This document shows, in pieces, positions 23,694-38,372 of a stretch of 64,000 bases of DNA. Position 1 is the stretch's first letter. Every line of letters begins with the position of its first letter. Both the position numbers and the translations under genes were made by a program. The notes under the pieces were generated by a model that was not told where the DNA came from, searched no databases, and saw only the letters and a list, made by a program, of their open reading frames with translations. Source of the stretch: Arenicola marina (Eukaryota > Annelida > Polychaeta > Arenicolidae); the NCBI GenBank assembly GCA_964019135.1, contig OZ025253.1, positions 36,568,548 to 36,632,547 on the forward strand, in the 5' to 3' direction.

Positions 23694-24188
23694 TCAATAA
23701 TGATCGACGGAAATAACGAAGCCAGTTGTAGGGGTGAAGTCCCCTATGATATTGCTGTGATAGTTCGGGCCCTCGAGCCCCCCGGGTTGCCTCTCTATGG
23801 CTTGAGCTGCGACGTCGTACAGATTCAGGAAGTCAGAAAACTCGGCTTTCTCACCGGAATAGCTGTTGTCCACACAAAGCGGCTGTAACAACCCAAAGCG
23901 TCGAACAGTCCAGTAGTTGGTCTCCTTTACCACAGCACGTTCGATGCCCTATATGAGTGACGTCAGCAGTTTGTATAGGTTAGACGTCCCGGCCTTGGTG
24001 TAACCAAGGATATAGAAATCGGGTAGCATCCGTTTCTTTTTCTTTTGACGCTGCAAGGCTTCGAATGGCTTGGTGACGTGCCTCGCCGCGAAGCAACTCC
24101 ATAAGTAGTAATATGACTCAGTGTAGTCAGAATCAGTGGGAACATCTTCATACCTGGGTCATTCATTCTCCTGCATATATTGGTTCAA
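23694..24188 (-). pseudogene. CHST15-like sulfotransferase fragment, copy 6
   Basis: Has the codon-80 TAG and a further nonsense change (TGC to TGA at codon 10, near 24160). The loop reads ILGYTKAGTS. Confidence 0.75.
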
Positions 24189-25325
24189 CCAGATACTGAA
24201 ACGTGGTCTTATTCATCGTGGCGTCTTCCGCGATACGCTTCAAGCTTACGTGCAACTTAGTATCTGCCGCGATCCTCTGACATGTTGTGGCCGTAATGGT
24301 GTAAATTAGGCAAATCGGCTGTGACTGGTCTGGTGAACAGCGTGTAAACTGTTGTATCGCCGAAAAGAACTGATGCAACCATGCCAAGTTGATTGGGTGC
24401 AGTTGAGTGGCTTGGGCCTTTTCCTTGTTACAGTTATGGATGCGTGCTGGCACAAACCAATTGCTACTCTGTAATGAAAATTGGCATGGAATCGTCATCA
24501 CGCAAAGTGACACTCTTCCATGGTATTTGCAAGCGATATGAGGCCCTCCTCGATCTCCAGGAGTTGTGGCTGCAGACCGTCACGTTGGAACCTGAAATCG
24601 CATAATCGGGCTGTCTCTGCATGGTCCTGAAAGAAAATTGCACTTAAACAGGTTGGCGTGCTTGTCGCTCGCTGTGCAACAGGAAAGCTGCAGTATTTGA
24701 CTGCTTAGCCCACACTCCTGCTGTATTGCAGACTTTCGTCTGAAGTTTCTTCGACGATTCTTCTTCCCAGTTATCGAATGAAGGAAGCTTCATTGTCATC
24801 TTCTTCCTGGAGGACAAAAATATATATAATTTAAGTGTGTGACAATTTAACTGGTATGTACCAAAGGACAGATACATACATACACATAATAGTACTAACT
24901 ACAATCACTTTCATGTAATCACTTTATTTTCAGCATAGATCATGAGTCTAATGAGTGGATCGAAAAAACACCCAACTGTGCAACAGTAATATAATGTGTA
25001 TTAATTACAACTACTATTCTAATACTAAAGCACTTTCTTATCGTTCATGCTCGTGTTCACTGTCTTCTGTAGACATCTGATCAATGCCAGAGAAAACACT
25101 CAGTTTGCTCATCGGAGATGCTCGATATTGACAATGTGGTTGGGGGTGGCAATGGTATAGCAAAAACACCGGCAGGGGTTGATTTGGATAATCAAGGCAG
25201 CCTTGACTCATCTTGCTTGACAGTTTGCAGTTTCTTGTAGCTGTAATTGATCAGTAGTGTTATCAAATAGTACAATTACCAATGTATATCTATGGTAAAG
25301 GTGAACAGGTGCATACATTTTCTGT

Positions 25326-25820
25326 TCAATAATGATCGACGGAAATAACGAAGCCAGTTGTAGGGGTGAAGTCCCCTATGATATTGCTGTGATAGTTCGG
25401 GCCCTCGAGCCCCCCGGGTTGCCTCTCTATGGCTTGAGCTGCGACGTCGTACAGATTCAGGAAGTCAGGAAACTCGGCTTTCTCACCGGAATAGTTGTCG
25501 TCCACACACAGTCGCTGTAACAACCCAAAGCGTCGAACAGTCCAGTAGTTGGTCTCCTTTACCACAGCACGTTTGATGCCCTGGATGTGTGACGTCATCA
25601 GTTTGTATGGGTTAGACGTCTCGGCCTTGGCGTAACCAAGGATATAGAAATCGGGTAGCATCCGTTTCTTTTTCTTTTGACGCTGCAAGGCTTTGAAAGG
25701 CTTGGTGACGTGCCTCGCCGGGAAGCAACTCCATAAGTAGTAATATGACTTGGTGTAGTCAAAATCAGTGGGAACATCTTCATACCTGGGGCATCCATTC
25801 TCCTGCATGTATTGGTTCAA
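25326..25820 (-). pseudogene. CHST15-like sulfotransferase fragment, copy 7
   Basis: Open over 164 codons but with Glu at loop position 67 and Pro for Leu71 (AKAETSNPYKL). Confidence 0.75.
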
Positions 25821-26952
25821 CCAGAGACTGAAACGTGGTCTTATTCACCTTGGCGTCTTCCGCGATACGCTACAAGCTTATGTGCAACTTAGTATCTGCC
25901 GCGATCCTCTGACATGTTGTGGCCGTAATGGTGTAAATTAGGCAAATCGGCTGTGACTGGTCTGGTGAACAGCGTGTAAACTGTTTTATCGCCGAAAAGA
26001 ACTGATGCAACCATGCCAAGTTGATTGGGTGCAGTTGAGTGGCTTGGGCCTTTTCCTTGTTACAGTTAGGAATGCGTGCTGGCACAAACCAATTGCTACT
26101 CTGTAATGAAAATTGGCATGGAATCGTCATCACGCAAAGTGACACTCTTCCATGGTATTTGCAAGCGATATGAGGCCCTCCTCGATCTCCAGGAGTTGTG
26201 GCTGCAGACCGTCACGTTGGAACCTGAAATCGCACAATCGGGCTGTCTCTGCATGGTCCTGAAAGAAAATTGCACTTAAACAGGTTGGCGTGCTTGTCGC
26301 TCGCTGTGCAACAGGAAAGCTGCAGTATTTGACTGCTTAGCCCACACTCCTGCTGTATTGCAGACTTTCGTCTGAAGTTTCTTCGACGATTCTTCTTCCC
26401 AGTTATCGAATGAAGGAAGCTTCATTGTCATCTTCTTCCTGGAGGACAAAAATATATATAATTTAAGTGTGTGACAATTTAACTGGTATGTACCAAAGGA
26501 CAGATACATACATACACATAATAGTACTAACTACAATCACTTTCATGTAATCACTTTCTTTTCAGTATAGATCATGAGTCTAATGAGTAGATCGTAAAAA
26601 CACCCAACTGTGCAACAGCAATATAATTTGTATTAATTAGAACTACTATTCTAATACTAAAGCACATTCTTATCGTTCATGCTCGTGTTCACTGTCTTCT
26701 GTAGACATCTGATCAATGCCAGAAAAAACACTCAGTTTGCTCATCGGAGATGCTCGATATTGACAATGTGGTTGGGGGTGGCAATGGTATAGCAAAAACA
26801 CCGGCAGGGGTTGATGTGGATAATCAAGTCAGCCTTGACTCATCTTGCTTTACAGTTTGCATTGTAGCTGTAATTGATCAGTAGTTTTATCAAATAGTAC
26901 AAACACCAATGTTTATCTATGGTAAAGGTGAACAGGTGCATACATTTTCTGT

Positions 26953-27447
26953 TCAATAATGATCGACGGAAATAACGAAGCCAGTTGTAGGGGTGAAGTC
27001 CCCTATGATATTGCTGTGATAGTTCGGGCCCTCGAGCCCCCCGGGTTGCCTCTCTATGGCTTGAGCTGCGACGTCGTACAGATTCAGGAAGTCAGAAAAC
27101 TCGGCTTTCTCACCGGAATAGCTGTTGTCCACACAAAGCGGCTGTAACAACCCAAAGCGTCGAACAGTCCAGTAGTTGGTCTCCTTTACCACAGCACGTT
27201 CGATGCCCTATATGAGTGACGTCAGCAGTTTGTATAGGTTAGACGTCCCGGCCTTGGTGTGACCAAGGATATAGAAATCGGGTAGCATCCGTTTCTTTTT
27301 CTTTTGACGCTGCAAGGCTTCGAATGGCTTGGTGACGTGCCTCGCCGCGAAGCAACTCCATAAGTAGTAATATGACTTGGTGTAGTCAGAATCAGTGGGA
27401 ACATCTTCATACCTGGGGCATTCATTCTCCTGCATATATTGGTTCAA
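26953..27447 (-). pseudogene. CHST15-like sulfotransferase fragment, copy 8
   Basis: Codon-80 TAG class; loop ILGHTKAGTS. The spacer just to its left lacks 5 bp compared with neighbours, explaining the 1,627-bp interval. Confidence 0.75.
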
Positions 27448-28584
27448 CCAGATACTGAAACGTGGTCTTATTCATCTTGGCGTCTTCCGCGATACGCTTC
27501 AAGCTTACGTGCAACTTAGTGTCTGCCGCGATCCTCTGACATGTTGTGGCCGTAATGGTGTAAATTAGGCAAATCGGCTGTGACTGGTATGGTGAACAGC
27601 GTGTAAACTGTTTTATCGCCGAAAAGAACTGATGCAACCATGCCAAGTTGATTGGGTGCAGTTGAGTGGCTTGGGCCTTTTCTATGTTACAGTTATGAAT
27701 GCGTGCTGGCACAAACCAATTGCTACTCTGTAATGAAAATTGGCATGGAATCGTCATCACGCAAAGTGACACTCTTCCATGGTATTTGCAAGCGATATGA
27801 GGCCCTCCTCGATCTCCAGGAGTTGTGGCTGCAGACCGTCACGTTGGAACCTGAAATCGCATAATCGGGCTGTCTCTGCATGGTCCTGAAAGAAAATTGC
27901 ACTTAAACAGTTTGGCGTGCTTGTCGCTCGCTGTGCAACACGAAAGCTGCAGTATTTGACTGCTTAGCCCACACTCCTGCTGTATTGCAGACTTTCGTCT
28001 GAAGTTTCTTCGACGATTCTTCTTCCCAGTTATCGAATGAAGGAAGCTTCATTGTCATCTTCTTCCTGGAGGACAAAAATATATATAATTTAAGTGTGTG
28101 ACAATTTAACTGGTATGTACCAAAGGACAGATACATACATACACATAATAGTACTAACTACAATCACTTTCATGTAATCACTTTATTTTCAGCATAGATC
28201 ATGAGTCTAATGAGTAGATCGTAAAAACACCCAACTGTGCAACAGCAATATAATGTGTGTTAATTACAACTACTATTCTAATACTAAAGCACATTCTTAT
28301 CGTTCATGCTCGTGTTCACTGTCTTCTGTAGACATCTGATCAATGCCAGAGAAAACACTCAGTTTGCTCATCGGAGATGCTCGATATTGACAATGTGGTT
28401 GGGGGTGGCAATGGTATAGCAAAAACACCGGCAGGGGTTGATTTGGATAATCAAGGCAGCCTTGACTCATCTTGCTTGACAGTTTGCAGTTTCTTGTAGC
28501 TGTAATTGATCAGTAGTGTTATCAAATAGTACAAACACCAATGTATATCTATGGTAAAGGTGAACAGGTGCATACATTTTCTGT

Positions 28585-29079
28585 TCAATAATGATCGACG
28601 GAAATAACGAAGCCAGTTGTAGGGGTGAAGTCCCCTATGATATTGCTGTGATAGTTCCGGCCCTCGAGCCCTTCGGGTTGCCTCTCTGTGGCTTGAGCTG
28701 CGACGTCGTACAGATTCAGGAAGTCAGGAGACTCGGCTTTCTCACCGGAATAGTTGTCGTCCACACACAGTCGCTGTAACAACCCAAAGCGTCGAACAGT
28801 CCAGTAGTTGGTCTCCTTTACCACAGCACGTTCGATGCCCTGGATGTGTGACGTCATCAGTTTGTATAGGTTAGACGTCTCGGCCTTGGCGTAACCAAGG
28901 ATATAGAAATCGGGTAGCATCCGTTTCTTTTTCTTTTGACGCTGCAAGGCTTTGAAAGGCTTGGTGACGTGCCTCGCCGGGAAGCAACTCCATAAGTAGT
29001 AATATGACTTGGTGTAGTCAAAATCAGTGGGAACATCTTCATACCTGGGGCATCCATTCTCCTGCATGTATTGGTTCAA
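28585..29079 (-). pseudogene. CHST15-like sulfotransferase fragment, copy 9
   Basis: Open over 164 codons, with Glu at position 67 as in copies 1, 2, 7 and 14. It has several private changes near the C-terminus (for example Ala to Thr before ERQPEG). Confidence 0.75.
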
Positions 29080-30216
29080 CCAGAGACTGAAACGTGGTCT
29101 TATTCACCTTGGCGTCTTCCGCAATACGCTACAAGCTTATGTGCAACTTAGTATCTGCCGCGATCCTCTGACATGTTGTGGCCGTAATGGTGTAAATTAG
29201 GCAAATCGGCTGTGACTGGTCTGGTGAACAGCGTGTAAACTGTTTTATCGCCGAAAAGAACTGATGCAACCATGCCAAGTTGATTGGGTGCAGTTGAGTG
29301 GCTTGGGCCTTTTCCTTGTTACAGTTATGAATGCGTGCTGGCACAAACCAATTGCTACTCTGTAATGAAAATTGGCATGGAATCGTCATCACGCAAAGTG
29401 ACACTCTTCCATGGTATTTGCAAGCGATATGAGGCCCTCCTCGATCTCCAGGAGTTGTGGCTGCAGACCGTCACGTTGGAACCTGAAATCGCATAATCGG
29501 GCTGTCTCTGCATGGTCCTGAAAGAAAATTGCACTTAAACAGGTTGGCGTGCTTGTCGCTCGCTGTGCAACAGGAAAGCTGCAGTATTTGACTGCTTAGC
29601 CCACACTCCTGCTGTATTGCAGACTTTCGTCTGAAGTTTCTTCGACGATTCTTCTTCCCAGTTATCGAATGAAGGAAGCTTCATTGTCATCTTCTTCCTG
29701 GAGGACAAAAATATATATAATTTAAGTGTGTGACAATTTAACTGGTATGTACCAAAGGACAGATACATACATACACATAATAGTACTAACTACAATCACT
29801 TTCATGTAATCACTTTCTTTTCAGCATAGATCATGAGTCTAATGAGTAGATCGTAAAAACACCCAACTGTGCAACAGCAATATAATTTGTATTAATTAGA
29901 ACTACTATTCTAATACTAAAGCACATTCTTATCGTTCATGCTCGTGTTCACTGTCTTCTGTAGACATCTGATCAATGCCAGAAAAAACACTCAGTTTGCT
30001 CATCGGAGATGCTCGATATTGACAATGTGGTTGGGGGTGGCAATGGTATAGCAAAAACACCGGCAGGGGTTGATTTGGATAATCAAGTCAGCCTTGACTC
30101 ATCTTGCTTTACAGTTTGCAGTTTATTGTAGCTGTAATTGATCAGTAGTTTTATCAAATAGTACAAACACCAATGTATGTCTATGGTAAAGGTGAACAGG
30201 TGCATACATTTTCTGT

Positions 30217-30711
30217 TCAATAATGATCGACGGAAATAACGAAGCCAGTTGTAGGGGTGAAGTCCCCTATGATATTGCTGTGATAGTTCGGGCCCTCGAG
30301 CCCCCCGGGTTGCCTCTCTATAGCTTGAGCTGCGACGTCGTACAGATTCAGGAAGTCCGAAAACTCGGCTTTCTCACCGGAATAGTTGTTGTCCACACAA
30401 AGCGGCTGTAACAACCCAAAGCGTCGAACAGTCCAGTAGTTGGTCTCCTTTACCACAGCACGTTCGATGCCCTATATGAGTGACGTCATCAGTTTGTATA
30501 GGTTAGACGTCCCGGCCTTGGCGTAACCAATGATATAGAAATCGGGTAGCATCCGTTTCTTTTTCTTTTGACGCTGCAAGGCTTCGAATGGCTTGGTGAC
30601 GTGCCTCGCCGCGAAGCAACTCCATAAGTAGTAATATGACTTGGTGTAGTCAGAATCAGTGGGAACATCTTCATACCTGGGGCATTCATTCTCCTGCATA
30701 TATTGGTTCAA
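30217..30711 (-). pseudogene. CHST15-like sulfotransferase fragment, copy 10
   Basis: Codon-80 TAG class with loop IIGYAKAGTS, matching copy 3. Confidence 0.75.
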
Positions 30712-31847
30712 CCAGATACTGAAACGTGGTCTTATTCATCTTGGCGTCTTCCGCGATACGCTTCAAGCTTACGTGCAACTTAGTATCTGCCGCGATCCTC
30801 TGACATGTTGTGGCCGTAATGGTGTAAATTAGGCAAATCGGCTGTGACTGGTCTGGCGAACAGCGTGTAAACAGTTTTATCGCCGAAAAGAACTGATGCA
30901 ACCATGCCAAGTTGATTGGGTGCAGTTGAGTGGCTTGGGCCTTTTCCTTGTTACAGTTATGGATGCGTGCTGGCACAAACCAATTGCTACTCTGTAATGA
31001 AAATTGGCAAGGAATCGTCATCACGCAAAGTGACACTCTTCCATGGTATTTGCAAGCGATATGAGGCCCTCCTCGATCTCCAGGAGTTGTGGCTGCAGAC
31101 CGTCACGTTGGAACCTGAAATCGCATAATCGGGCTGTCTCTGCATGGTCCTGAAAGAAAATTGCACTTAAACAGGTTGGCGTGCTTGTCGCTCGCTGTGC
31201 AACAGGAAAGCTGCAGTATTTGACTGCTTAGCCCACACTCCTGCTGTATTGCAGACTTTCGTCTGAAGTTTCTTCGACGATTCTTCTTCCCAGTTATCGA
31301 ATGAAGGAAGCTTCATTGTCATCTTCTTCGTGGAGGACAAAAATATATATAATTTAAGTGTGTGACAATTTAACTGGTATGTACCAAAGGACAGATACAT
31401 ACATACACATAATAGTACTAACTACAATCACTTTCATGTAATCACTTTATTTTCAGCATAGATCATGAGTCTAATGAGTAGATCGTAAAAACACCCAACT
31501 GTGCAACAGCAATATAATTTGTATTAATTAGAACTACTATTCTAATACACAGCACATTCTTACCGTTCATGCTCGTGTTCACTGTCTTCTGTAGACATCT
31601 GATCAATGCCAGAAAAAACACTCAGTTTGCTCATCGGAGATGCTCGATATTGACAATGTGGTTGGGGGTGGCAATGGTATAGCAAAAACACCGGCAGGGG
31701 TTGATGTGGATAATCAAGGCAGCCTTGACTCATCTTGCTTTACAGTTTGCAGTTTATTGTAGCTGTAATTGATCAGTAGTTTTATCAAATAGTACAAACA
31801 CCAATGTATGTCTATGGTAAAGGTGAACAGGTGCATACATTTTCTGT

Positions 31848-32342
31848 TCAATAATGATCGACGGAAATAACGAAGCCAGTTGTAGGGGTGAAGTCCCCTA
31901 TGATATTGCTGTGATAGTTCGGGCCCTCGAGCCCCCCGGGTTGCCTCTCTATGGCTTGAGCTGCGACGTCGTACAGATTCAGGAAGTCAGAAAACTCGGC
32001 TTTCTCACCGGAATAGCTGTTGTCCACACAAAGCGGCTGTAACAACCCAAAGCGTCGAACAGTCCAGTAGTTGGTCTCCTTTACCACAGCACGTTCGATG
32101 CCCTATATGAGTGACGTCAGCAGTTTGTATAGGTTAGACGTCCCGGCCTTGGTGTAACCAAGGATATAGAAATCGGGTAGCATCCGTTTCTTTTTCTTTT
32201 GACGCTGCAAGGCTTCGAATGGCTTGGTGACGTGCCTCGCCGCGAAGCAACTCCATAAGTAGTAATATGACTTGGTGTAGTCAGAATCAGAGGGAACATC
32301 TTCATACCTGGGGCATTCATTCTCCTGCATATATTGGTTCAA
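31848..32342 (-). pseudogene. CHST15-like sulfotransferase fragment, copy 11
   Basis: Codon-80 TAG class with loop ILGYTKAGTS, matching copies 6 and 12. Confidence 0.75.
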
Positions 32343-33479
32343 CCAGATACTGAAACGTGGTCTTATTCATCTTGGCGTCTTCCGCGATACGCTTCAAGCT
32401 TACGTGCAACTTAGTATCTGCCGCGATCCTCTGACATGTTGTGGCCGTAATGGTGTAAATTAGGCAAATCGGCTGTGACTGGTCTGGCGAACAGCGTGTA
32501 AACAGTTTTATCGCCGAACAGAACTGATGCAACCATGCCAAGTTGATTGGGTGCAGTTGAGTGGCTTGGGCCTTTTCCTTGTTACAGTTATGAATGCGTG
32601 CTGGCACAAACCAATTGCTACTCTGTAATGAAAATTGGCATGGAATCGTCATCACGCAAAGTGACACTCTTCCATGGTATTTGCAAGCGATATGAGGCCC
32701 TCCTCGATCTCCAGGAGTTGTGGCTGCAGACCGTCACGTTGGAACCTGAAATCGCACAATCGGGCTGTCTCTGCATGGTCCTGAAAGAAAATTGCACTTA
32801 AACAGGTTGGCGTGCTTGTCGCTCGCTGTGCAACAGGAAAGCTGCAGTATTTGACTGCTTAGCCCACACTCCTGCTGTATTGCAGACTTTCGTCTGAAGT
32901 TTCTTCGACGATTCTTCTTCCCAGTTATCGAATGAAGGAAGCTTCATTGTCATCTTCTTCGTGGAGGACAAAAATATATATAATTTAAGTGTGTGACAAT
33001 TTAACTGGTATGTACCAAAGGACAGATACATACATACACATAATAGTACTAACTACAATCACTTTCATGTAATCACTTTCTTTTCAGCATAGATCATGAG
33101 TCTAATGAGTAGATCGTAAAAACACCCAACTGTGCAACAGCAATATAATTTGTAATAATTAGAACTACTATTCTAATACTAAAGCACATTCTTATCGTTC
33201 ATGCTCGTGTTCACTGTCTTCTGTAGACATCTGATCAATGCTAGAGAAAACACTCAGTTTGCTCATCGGAGATGCTCGATATTGACAATGTGGTTGGGGG
33301 TGGCAATGGTATAGCAAAAACACCGGCAGGGGTTGATGTGGATAATCAAGGCAGCCTTGACTCATCTTGCTTTACAGTTTGCAGTTTATTGTAGCTGTAA
33401 TTGATCAGTAGTTTTATCAAATAGTACAAACACCAATGTATGTCTATGGTAAAGGTGAACAGGTGCATACATTTTCTGT

Positions 33480-33973
33480 TCAATAATGATCGACGGAAAT
33501 AACGAAGCCAGTTGAGGGGTGAAGTCCCCTATGATATTGCTGTGATAGTTCGGGCCCTCGAGCCCCCCGGGTTGCCTCTCTATGGCTTGAGCTGCGACGT
33601 CGTACAGATTCAGGAAGTTAGAAAACTCGGCTTTCTCACCGGAATAGCTGTTGTCCACACAAAGCGGCTGTAACAACCCAAAGCGTCGAACAGTCCAGTA
33701 GTTGGTCTCCTTTACCACAGCACGTTCGATGCCCTATATGAGTGACGTCAGCAGTTTGTATAGGTTAGACGTCCCGGCCTTGGTGTAACCAAGGATATAG
33801 AAATCGGGTAGCATCCGTTTCTTTTTCTTTTGACGCTGCAAGGCTTCGAATGGCTTGGTGACGTGCCTCGCCGCAAAGCAACTCCATAAGTAGTAATATG
33901 ACTTGGTGTAGTCAGAATCAGTGGGAACATCTTCATACCTGGGGCATTCATTCTCCTGCATATATTGGTTCAA
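33480..33973 (-). pseudogene. CHST15-like sulfotransferase fragment, copy 12
   Basis: Codon-80 TAG class. A 1-bp deletion near 33513 changes the last residues, so the second piece reads on through the usual stop into the spacer for a total of 110 codons. Confidence 0.75.
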
Positions 33974-35109
33974 CCAGATACTGAAACGTGGTCTTATTCA
34001 TCGTGGCGTCTTCCGCGATACGCTTCAAGCTTACGTGCAACTTAGTATCTGCCGCGATCCTCTGACATGTTGTGGCCGTAATGGTGTAAATTAGGCAAAT
34101 CGGCTGTGACTGGTCGGGTGAACAGCGTGTAAACTGTTGTATCGCCGAAAAGAACTGATGCAACCATGCCAAGTTGATTGGGTGCAGTTGAGTGGCTTGG
34201 GCCTTTTCCTTGTTACAGTTATGGATGCGTGCTGGCACAAACCAATTGCTACTCTGTAATGAAAATTGGCATGGAATCGTCATCACGCAAAGTGACACTC
34301 TTCCATGGTATTTGCAAGCGATATGATGCCCTCCTCGATCTCCAGGAGTAGTGGCTGCAGACCGTCACGTTGGAACCTGAAATCGCATATTCGGGCTGTC
34401 TCTGTATGGTCCTGAAAGAAAATTGCACTTAAACAGGTTGGCGTGCTTGTCGTTCGCTGTGCAACAGGAAAGCTGTAGTATTTGACTGCTTAGCCTACAC
34501 TCCTGCTGTATTGCAGACTTTCGTCTGAAGTTTCTTCGACGATTCTTCTTCCCAGTTATCGAATGAAGGAAGCTTCATTGTCATCTTCTTCCTGGAGGAC
34601 AAAAATATATATAATTTAACTGTGTGACAATTTAACTGGTATGTACCAAAGGACAGATACATACATACACATAATAGTACTAACTACAATCACTTTCATG
34701 TAATCACTTTCTTTTCAGCATAGATCATGAGTCTAATGAGTAGATCGTAATAACACCCATCTGTGCAACAGCAATTCAATTTGTATTAATTAGAACTACT
34801 ATTCTATCACTAAAGCACATTCTTACCGTTCATGCTCGTGTTCACTGTCTTCTGTAGACATCTGATCAATGCCAGAAAAAACACTCAGTTTGCTCATCGG
34901 AGATGCTCGATATTGACAATGCGGGTGGGGATGGCATGGTATAGCAAAAACACCGGCTGGGGTTGATGTGGATAATCAAGGCAGCCTTGACTCATCTTGC
35001 TTTACAGTTTGCAGTTTCTTGTAGCTGTAATTGATCAGTAGTTTTATCAAATAGTACAAACACCAATGTTTATCTATGGTAAAGGTGAACAGGTGCATAC
35101 ATTTTCTGT

Positions 35110-35604
35110 TCAAAAATGATCGACGGAAATAACGAATCCAGTTGTAGGGGTGAAGTCCCCTATGATATTGCTGTGATAGTTCGGGCCCTCGAGCCCCCCG
35201 GGTTGCCTCTCTATGGCTTGAGCTGCGACGTCGTACAGATTCAGGAAGTCAGAAAACTCTGCTTTCTCACCAGAATAGTTGTTGTCCACACAAAGCGGCT
35301 GTAACAACCCAAAGCGTCGAACAGTCCAGTAGTTGGTCTCCTTTACCACAGCACGTTCGATGCCCTATATGAGTGACGTCAGCAGTTTGTATAGGTTAGA
35401 CGTCCGGGCCTTGGCGTAACCAAGGACATATAAATCGGGTAGCATCCGTTTCTTTTTCTTTTGACGCTGCAAGGGTTCGAATGGCTTGGTGACGTGCCTC
35501 GCCGCGAAGCAGCTCCATAAGTAGTAATATGACTTGGTGTAGTCAGAATCAGTGGGAACATCTTTATACCTGGGGCATTCATTCTCCTGCATATATTGGT
35601 TCAA
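35110..35604 (-). pseudogene. CHST15-like sulfotransferase fragment, copy 13
   Basis: Codon-80 TAG plus Arg at loop position 67, the same haplotype as copy 4 about 14.7 kb away. Confidence 0.75.
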
Positions 35605-36742
35605 CCAGATACTGAAACGTGGTCGTATTCATCTTGGCGTCTTCCGCGATACGCTTCAAGCTTACGTGCAACTTAGTATCTGCCGCGATCCTCTGACATG
35701 TTGTGGCCGTAATGGTGTAAATTAGGCAAATCGGCTGTGACTGGTCTGGTGAACAGCGTGTAAACTGTTTTATCGCCGAAAAGAACTGATGCAACCATGC
35801 CAAGTTGATTGGGTGCAGTTGAGTGGCTTGGGCCTTTTCCTTGTTACAGTTATGGATGCGTGCTGGCACAAACCAATTGCTACTCTGTAATGAAAATTGG
35901 CATGGAATCGTCATCACGCAAAGTGACACTCTTCCATGGTATTTGCAAGCGATATAAGGCCCTCCTCGATCTCCAGGAGTTGTGGCTGCAGACCCTCACG
36001 TTGGAACCTGAAATCGCATAATCGGGCTGTCTCTGCATGGTCCTGAAAGAAAATTGCACTTAAACAGGTTGGCGTGCTTGTCGCTCGCCGTGCAACAGGA
36101 AAGCTGCAGTATTTGACTGCTTAGCCCACAATCCTGCTGTATTGCAGACTTTCGTCTCAAGTTTCTTCGACGATTCTTCTTCCCAGTTATCGAATGAAGG
36201 AAGCTTCATTGACATCTTCTTCCTGGAGGACAAAAATATATATAATTTAACGGTGTGGCAATTTAACTGGTATGTACCAAAGGACAGATACATACATACA
36301 CATAATAGTACTAACTACAATCACTTTCATGTAATCACTTTCTGTTCAGCATAGATCATGAGACTAATGAGTAGATCGTAATAACACCCATCTGTACAAC
36401 AGCAATATAATTTGTATTAATTAGAACTACTATTCTAATACTAAAACACATTCTTACCGTTCATGCTCGTGTTCACTGTCTTCTGTAGACATCTGATCAA
36501 TGCCAGAAAAAACACTCAGTTTGCTCATCGGAGATGCACGATATTGACAATGTGGGTGTGGGTGGCAATGGTATAGCAAAAACACCGGCAGGGGTTGATG
36601 TGGATAATCAAGGCAGCCTTGACTCATCTTGCTTTACAGTTTGCAGTTTCTTGTAGCTGTAATTGATCAGTAGTTTTATCAAATAGTACAAACACCAATG
36701 TATATCTATGGTAAAGGTGAACAGGTGCATACATTTTCTGTT

Positions 36743-37235
36743 CAATAATGAAAGACGGAAATAACGAAGCCAGTTGTAGGGGTGAAGTCCCCTATGATAT
36801 TGCTGTGATAGTTCGGGCCCTCGTGCCCCCGGCTTGCCTCTCTATGGCTTGAGCTGCGACGTCGTACAGATTCAGGAAGTCAGAAAACTCGGCTTTCTCA
36901 CTGGAATAGTTGTCGTCCACACAAAGCGGCTGCAACAACCTAAAGCGTCGAACAGTCCAGTAGTTGGTCTCCTTTACCACAGCACGTTCGATGCCCTGGA
37001 TGTGTGACGTCATCAGTTTGTATAGGTTAGACGTCTCGGTCTTGGCGTAACCAAGGATATAGAAATCGGGTAGCATCCGTTTCTTTTTCTTTTGACGCTG
37101 CAAGGCTTTGAATGGCTTGGTGACGTGCCTCGCCGGGAAGCAACTCCATAAGTAGTAATATGACTTGGTGTAGTCAAAATCAGTGGGAACATCTTCATAC
37201 CTGGGGCATCCATTCTCCTGCATGTATTGGGTCAA
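36743..37235 (-). pseudogene. CHST15-like sulfotransferase fragment, copy 14
   Basis: Loop reads AKTETS (Thr66, Glu67). A small deletion near 36828 shifts the frame so the open frame ends after 147 codons. The downstream landmark is also altered (ATGAAAGACGG). Confidence 0.75.
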
Positions 37236-38372
37236 CCAGAGACTGAAACGTGGTCTTATTCATCTTGGCGTCTTCCGCGCTATGCTTCAAGCTTATGTGC
37301 AACTTAGTATCTGCCGCGATCCTCTGACATGTTGTAACCGTAATGGTGTAAATTAGGCAAATCGGCTGTGACTGGTCTGGTGAACAGCGTGTGAACTGTG
37401 TTTGCGCCGAAAAGAACTGATGCAACCATGCCAAGTTGACTTGGTGCAGTTGAGTGGCTTGGGCCTTTTCCTTGTTACAGTTATGGATGCGTGCTGACAC
37501 AAACCAATTGCTAATCTGTAATTAACATTGGCATGGAATCGTCATCACGCAAAGTGACACTCTTCCATGGTATTTGCAAGCGATATGATGCCCTCCTCGA
37601 TCTCCAGGAGTTGTGGCTGCAGACCGTCACGTTGGAACCTGAAATCGCATAATCGGGCTGTCTCTGCATGGTCCTGAAAGAAAATTGCACTTAAACGGGT
37701 TGGCGTGCTTGTCGCTCGCCGTGCAACAGCAAAGCTGCAGTATTTGACTGCTTAGCCCACGCTCCTGCTGTATTGCAGACTTTCGTCTGAAGTTTCTTCG
37801 ACGATTCTTCTTCCCAGTTATCGAATGAAGGAAGCTTCATTGACATCTTCTTCCTGGAGGACAAAAATATATGTAATTTAACGGTGTGACAATTTAACTG
37901 GTATGTACCAAAGGACAGATACATACATACACATAATAGTACTAACTACAATCACTTTCATGTAATCACTTTCTTTTCAGCATAGATCATGAGTCTAATG
38001 AGTAGATCGTAATGACACCCATCTGTTCAACAGCAATATAATTTGTATTAATTATAACTACTATTTTAATACTAAAGCACATTCTTACCGTTCATGCTCG
38101 TGTTCACTGTCTTCTGTAGACGTATGATCAATGCCAGAAAAAACACTCAGTTTGCTCGTCGGAGATGCTCGATATTGACAATGTGGTTGGGGGTGATAAT
38201 GGTGTAGCAAAAACACCGGCAGGGGTTGATGTGGATAATCAAGGCAGCCTTGACTCATCTTGCTTGACAGTTTGCAGTTTTTTGTAGCTGTAATTGATCA
38301 GTAGTTTTATCAAATAGTACAAACACCAATGTATATCTATGGTAAAGGTGAACAGGTGCATACATTTTCTGT